Assembly: GCA_021324305.1 (NCBI GenBank)
Contig: JAJPJI010000021.1
Span: 1-64,000 of the forward strand
From: Gammaproteobacteria bacterium
Lineage (GTDB): Bacteria > Pseudomonadota > Gammaproteobacteria > DSM-16500
Length of the DNA: 64,000 bases
Direction: 5' to 3'
Shown: positions 63,725-64,000 of the stretch, piece by piece
Position numbering within the stretch: position 1 is the first letter of the stretch
How the letters are laid out: each line of letters starts with the position of its first letter
Made by a program: the position numbers and the translations under genes
Notes under the pieces: generated by a model
The model's input: the letters and a program-made list of their open reading frames with translations, nothing else
What the model was told of the DNA's origin: nothing
The model's database searches: none

Positions 63725-64000
63725 TAATCCTGACATCCATCAGGATTTTATAAAAATCCTGATGACTTCCAAACCGCAGGCGAAACAGGATGCTGAAATT
63801 CAGGATCTCGAACGTGCTATTTTTGGTTCTGAAGTCTCTGATGCTGTGCTATCCAAATTTGAAATTGATACTGCTACGCAAGGCAAGGAAGGGGTAGAAA
63901 AAATTGCCGCTGCTATGCAAGAGGGCAAGCCCTATGCGCTTGCTTTTGTTGATATACGCATGCCACCTGGGTGGGATGGGATTGAAACCATCAAGCATAT
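63684..64000 (+). CDS. Response regulator (partial, runs off the window)
   Basis: Starts at ATG 63684 with AAGGAGGGAT upstream, inside the end of the kinase gene. A receiver domain begins LRLIVIDDNPDIHQDF. The phosphoacceptor is Asp90 in FVDIRMPPGWDG, later than the usual 50-60 because about 30 residues (QDLERAIFGSEVSDAV) are inserted between helix 1 and strand 2. This insertion is typical of a receiver subgroup that is joined to large output modules. The 106 visible codons stop at the window edge, so the output domain is unknown. Confidence 0.85.
   Translation, partial: MSMNQNLRLIVIDDNPDIHQDFIKILMTSKPQAKQDAEIQDLERAIFGSEVSDAVLSKFEIDTATQGKEGVEKIAAAMQEGKPYALAFVDIRMPPGWDGIETIKH

Noticed and set aside
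1..64000. tRNA, rRNA, CRISPR arrays or a replication origin
   Set aside because: No tRNA T-loop pattern in a cloverleaf context, no regularly spaced repeat-spacer array and no DnaA-box cluster were seen on reading. Dedicated scanners were not available.

Overview
The window reads as chromosomal DNA of a gammaproteobacterium, most probably a Legionellales relative (Legionella/Coxiella/Aquicella-like) that lives with eukaryotic cells. This placement is inference. It rests on low G+C, several very large proteins with host-directed enzyme motifs, a kaiC/kaiB pair, a chlamydia/spirochaete-type V-ATPase, and abundant exported hydrolases. No rRNA, tRNA, CRISPR array or complete insertion sequence was recognised.

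1-8.5 kb: a DUF1016/YhcG nuclease gene broken by one in-frame stop, then a 2214-residue protein that strings together two dolichol-phosphate-sugar-transferase-like folds, a possible kinase-like stretch and a nucleotidyltransferase-like module. 8.7-12 kb: a Nudix-like protein, a SecD-P1-like exported protein, a small heat-shock protein with a clear promoter, a second DUF1016 scrap and a PAS-LuxR regulator. 12-20.2 kb is a nucleotide-signalling block: an exported class II cAMP phosphodiesterase faces, end to end, a protein carrying the active-site residues of the anthrax edema factor/ExoY cyclases. Next come kaiC-kaiB and a membrane PAS-GAF-GGDEF-EAL protein whose GGDEF motif is degenerate but whose EAL motifs are intact.

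20.5-31 kb: beta-lactamase-like hydrolase, MltB transglycosylase, two divergent paralogous glutamine-amidotransferase-like genes, and a run of small exported or accessory genes (BON, hotdog thioesterase, SnoaL-like, GH18-like, homocysteine methyltransferase). 31-37 kb (minus strand): ackA-fabI, then an RND adaptor and pump. 37-47 kb (plus strand): phaZ-ptb followed by a seven-gene V-ATPase operon in the permuted order B-D-I-K-E-DUF2764-A. The K subunit has the Na+-site pattern of Enterococcus NtpK. Polyhydroxyalkanoate breakdown, acyl-phosphate/ATP interconversion and ion pumping therefore share a locus.

47.2-47.8 kb: a nested repeat structure (61-bp direct repeats outside 53-bp inverted repeats) around an IS5-like transposase scrap. 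47.8-51.5 kb: an exported Cys-rich protein, an exported PI-PLC-X protein and an SGNH hydrolase. 51.6-60.9 kb: an effector-like gene, a degenerate frame lying in frame behind murJ, murJ itself, a 1427-residue protein with two CX5R phosphatase signatures of the SopB/IpgD/SidF kind, and an uncharacterised 347-residue protein. 61-64 kb: a FIST sensor protein, a PAS histidine kinase and a response regulator cut by the window end.

The strongest candidates for undescribed biology are the multi-module glycosyltransferase-like giant, the cyclase/phosphodiesterase pair and the double-CX5R protein.
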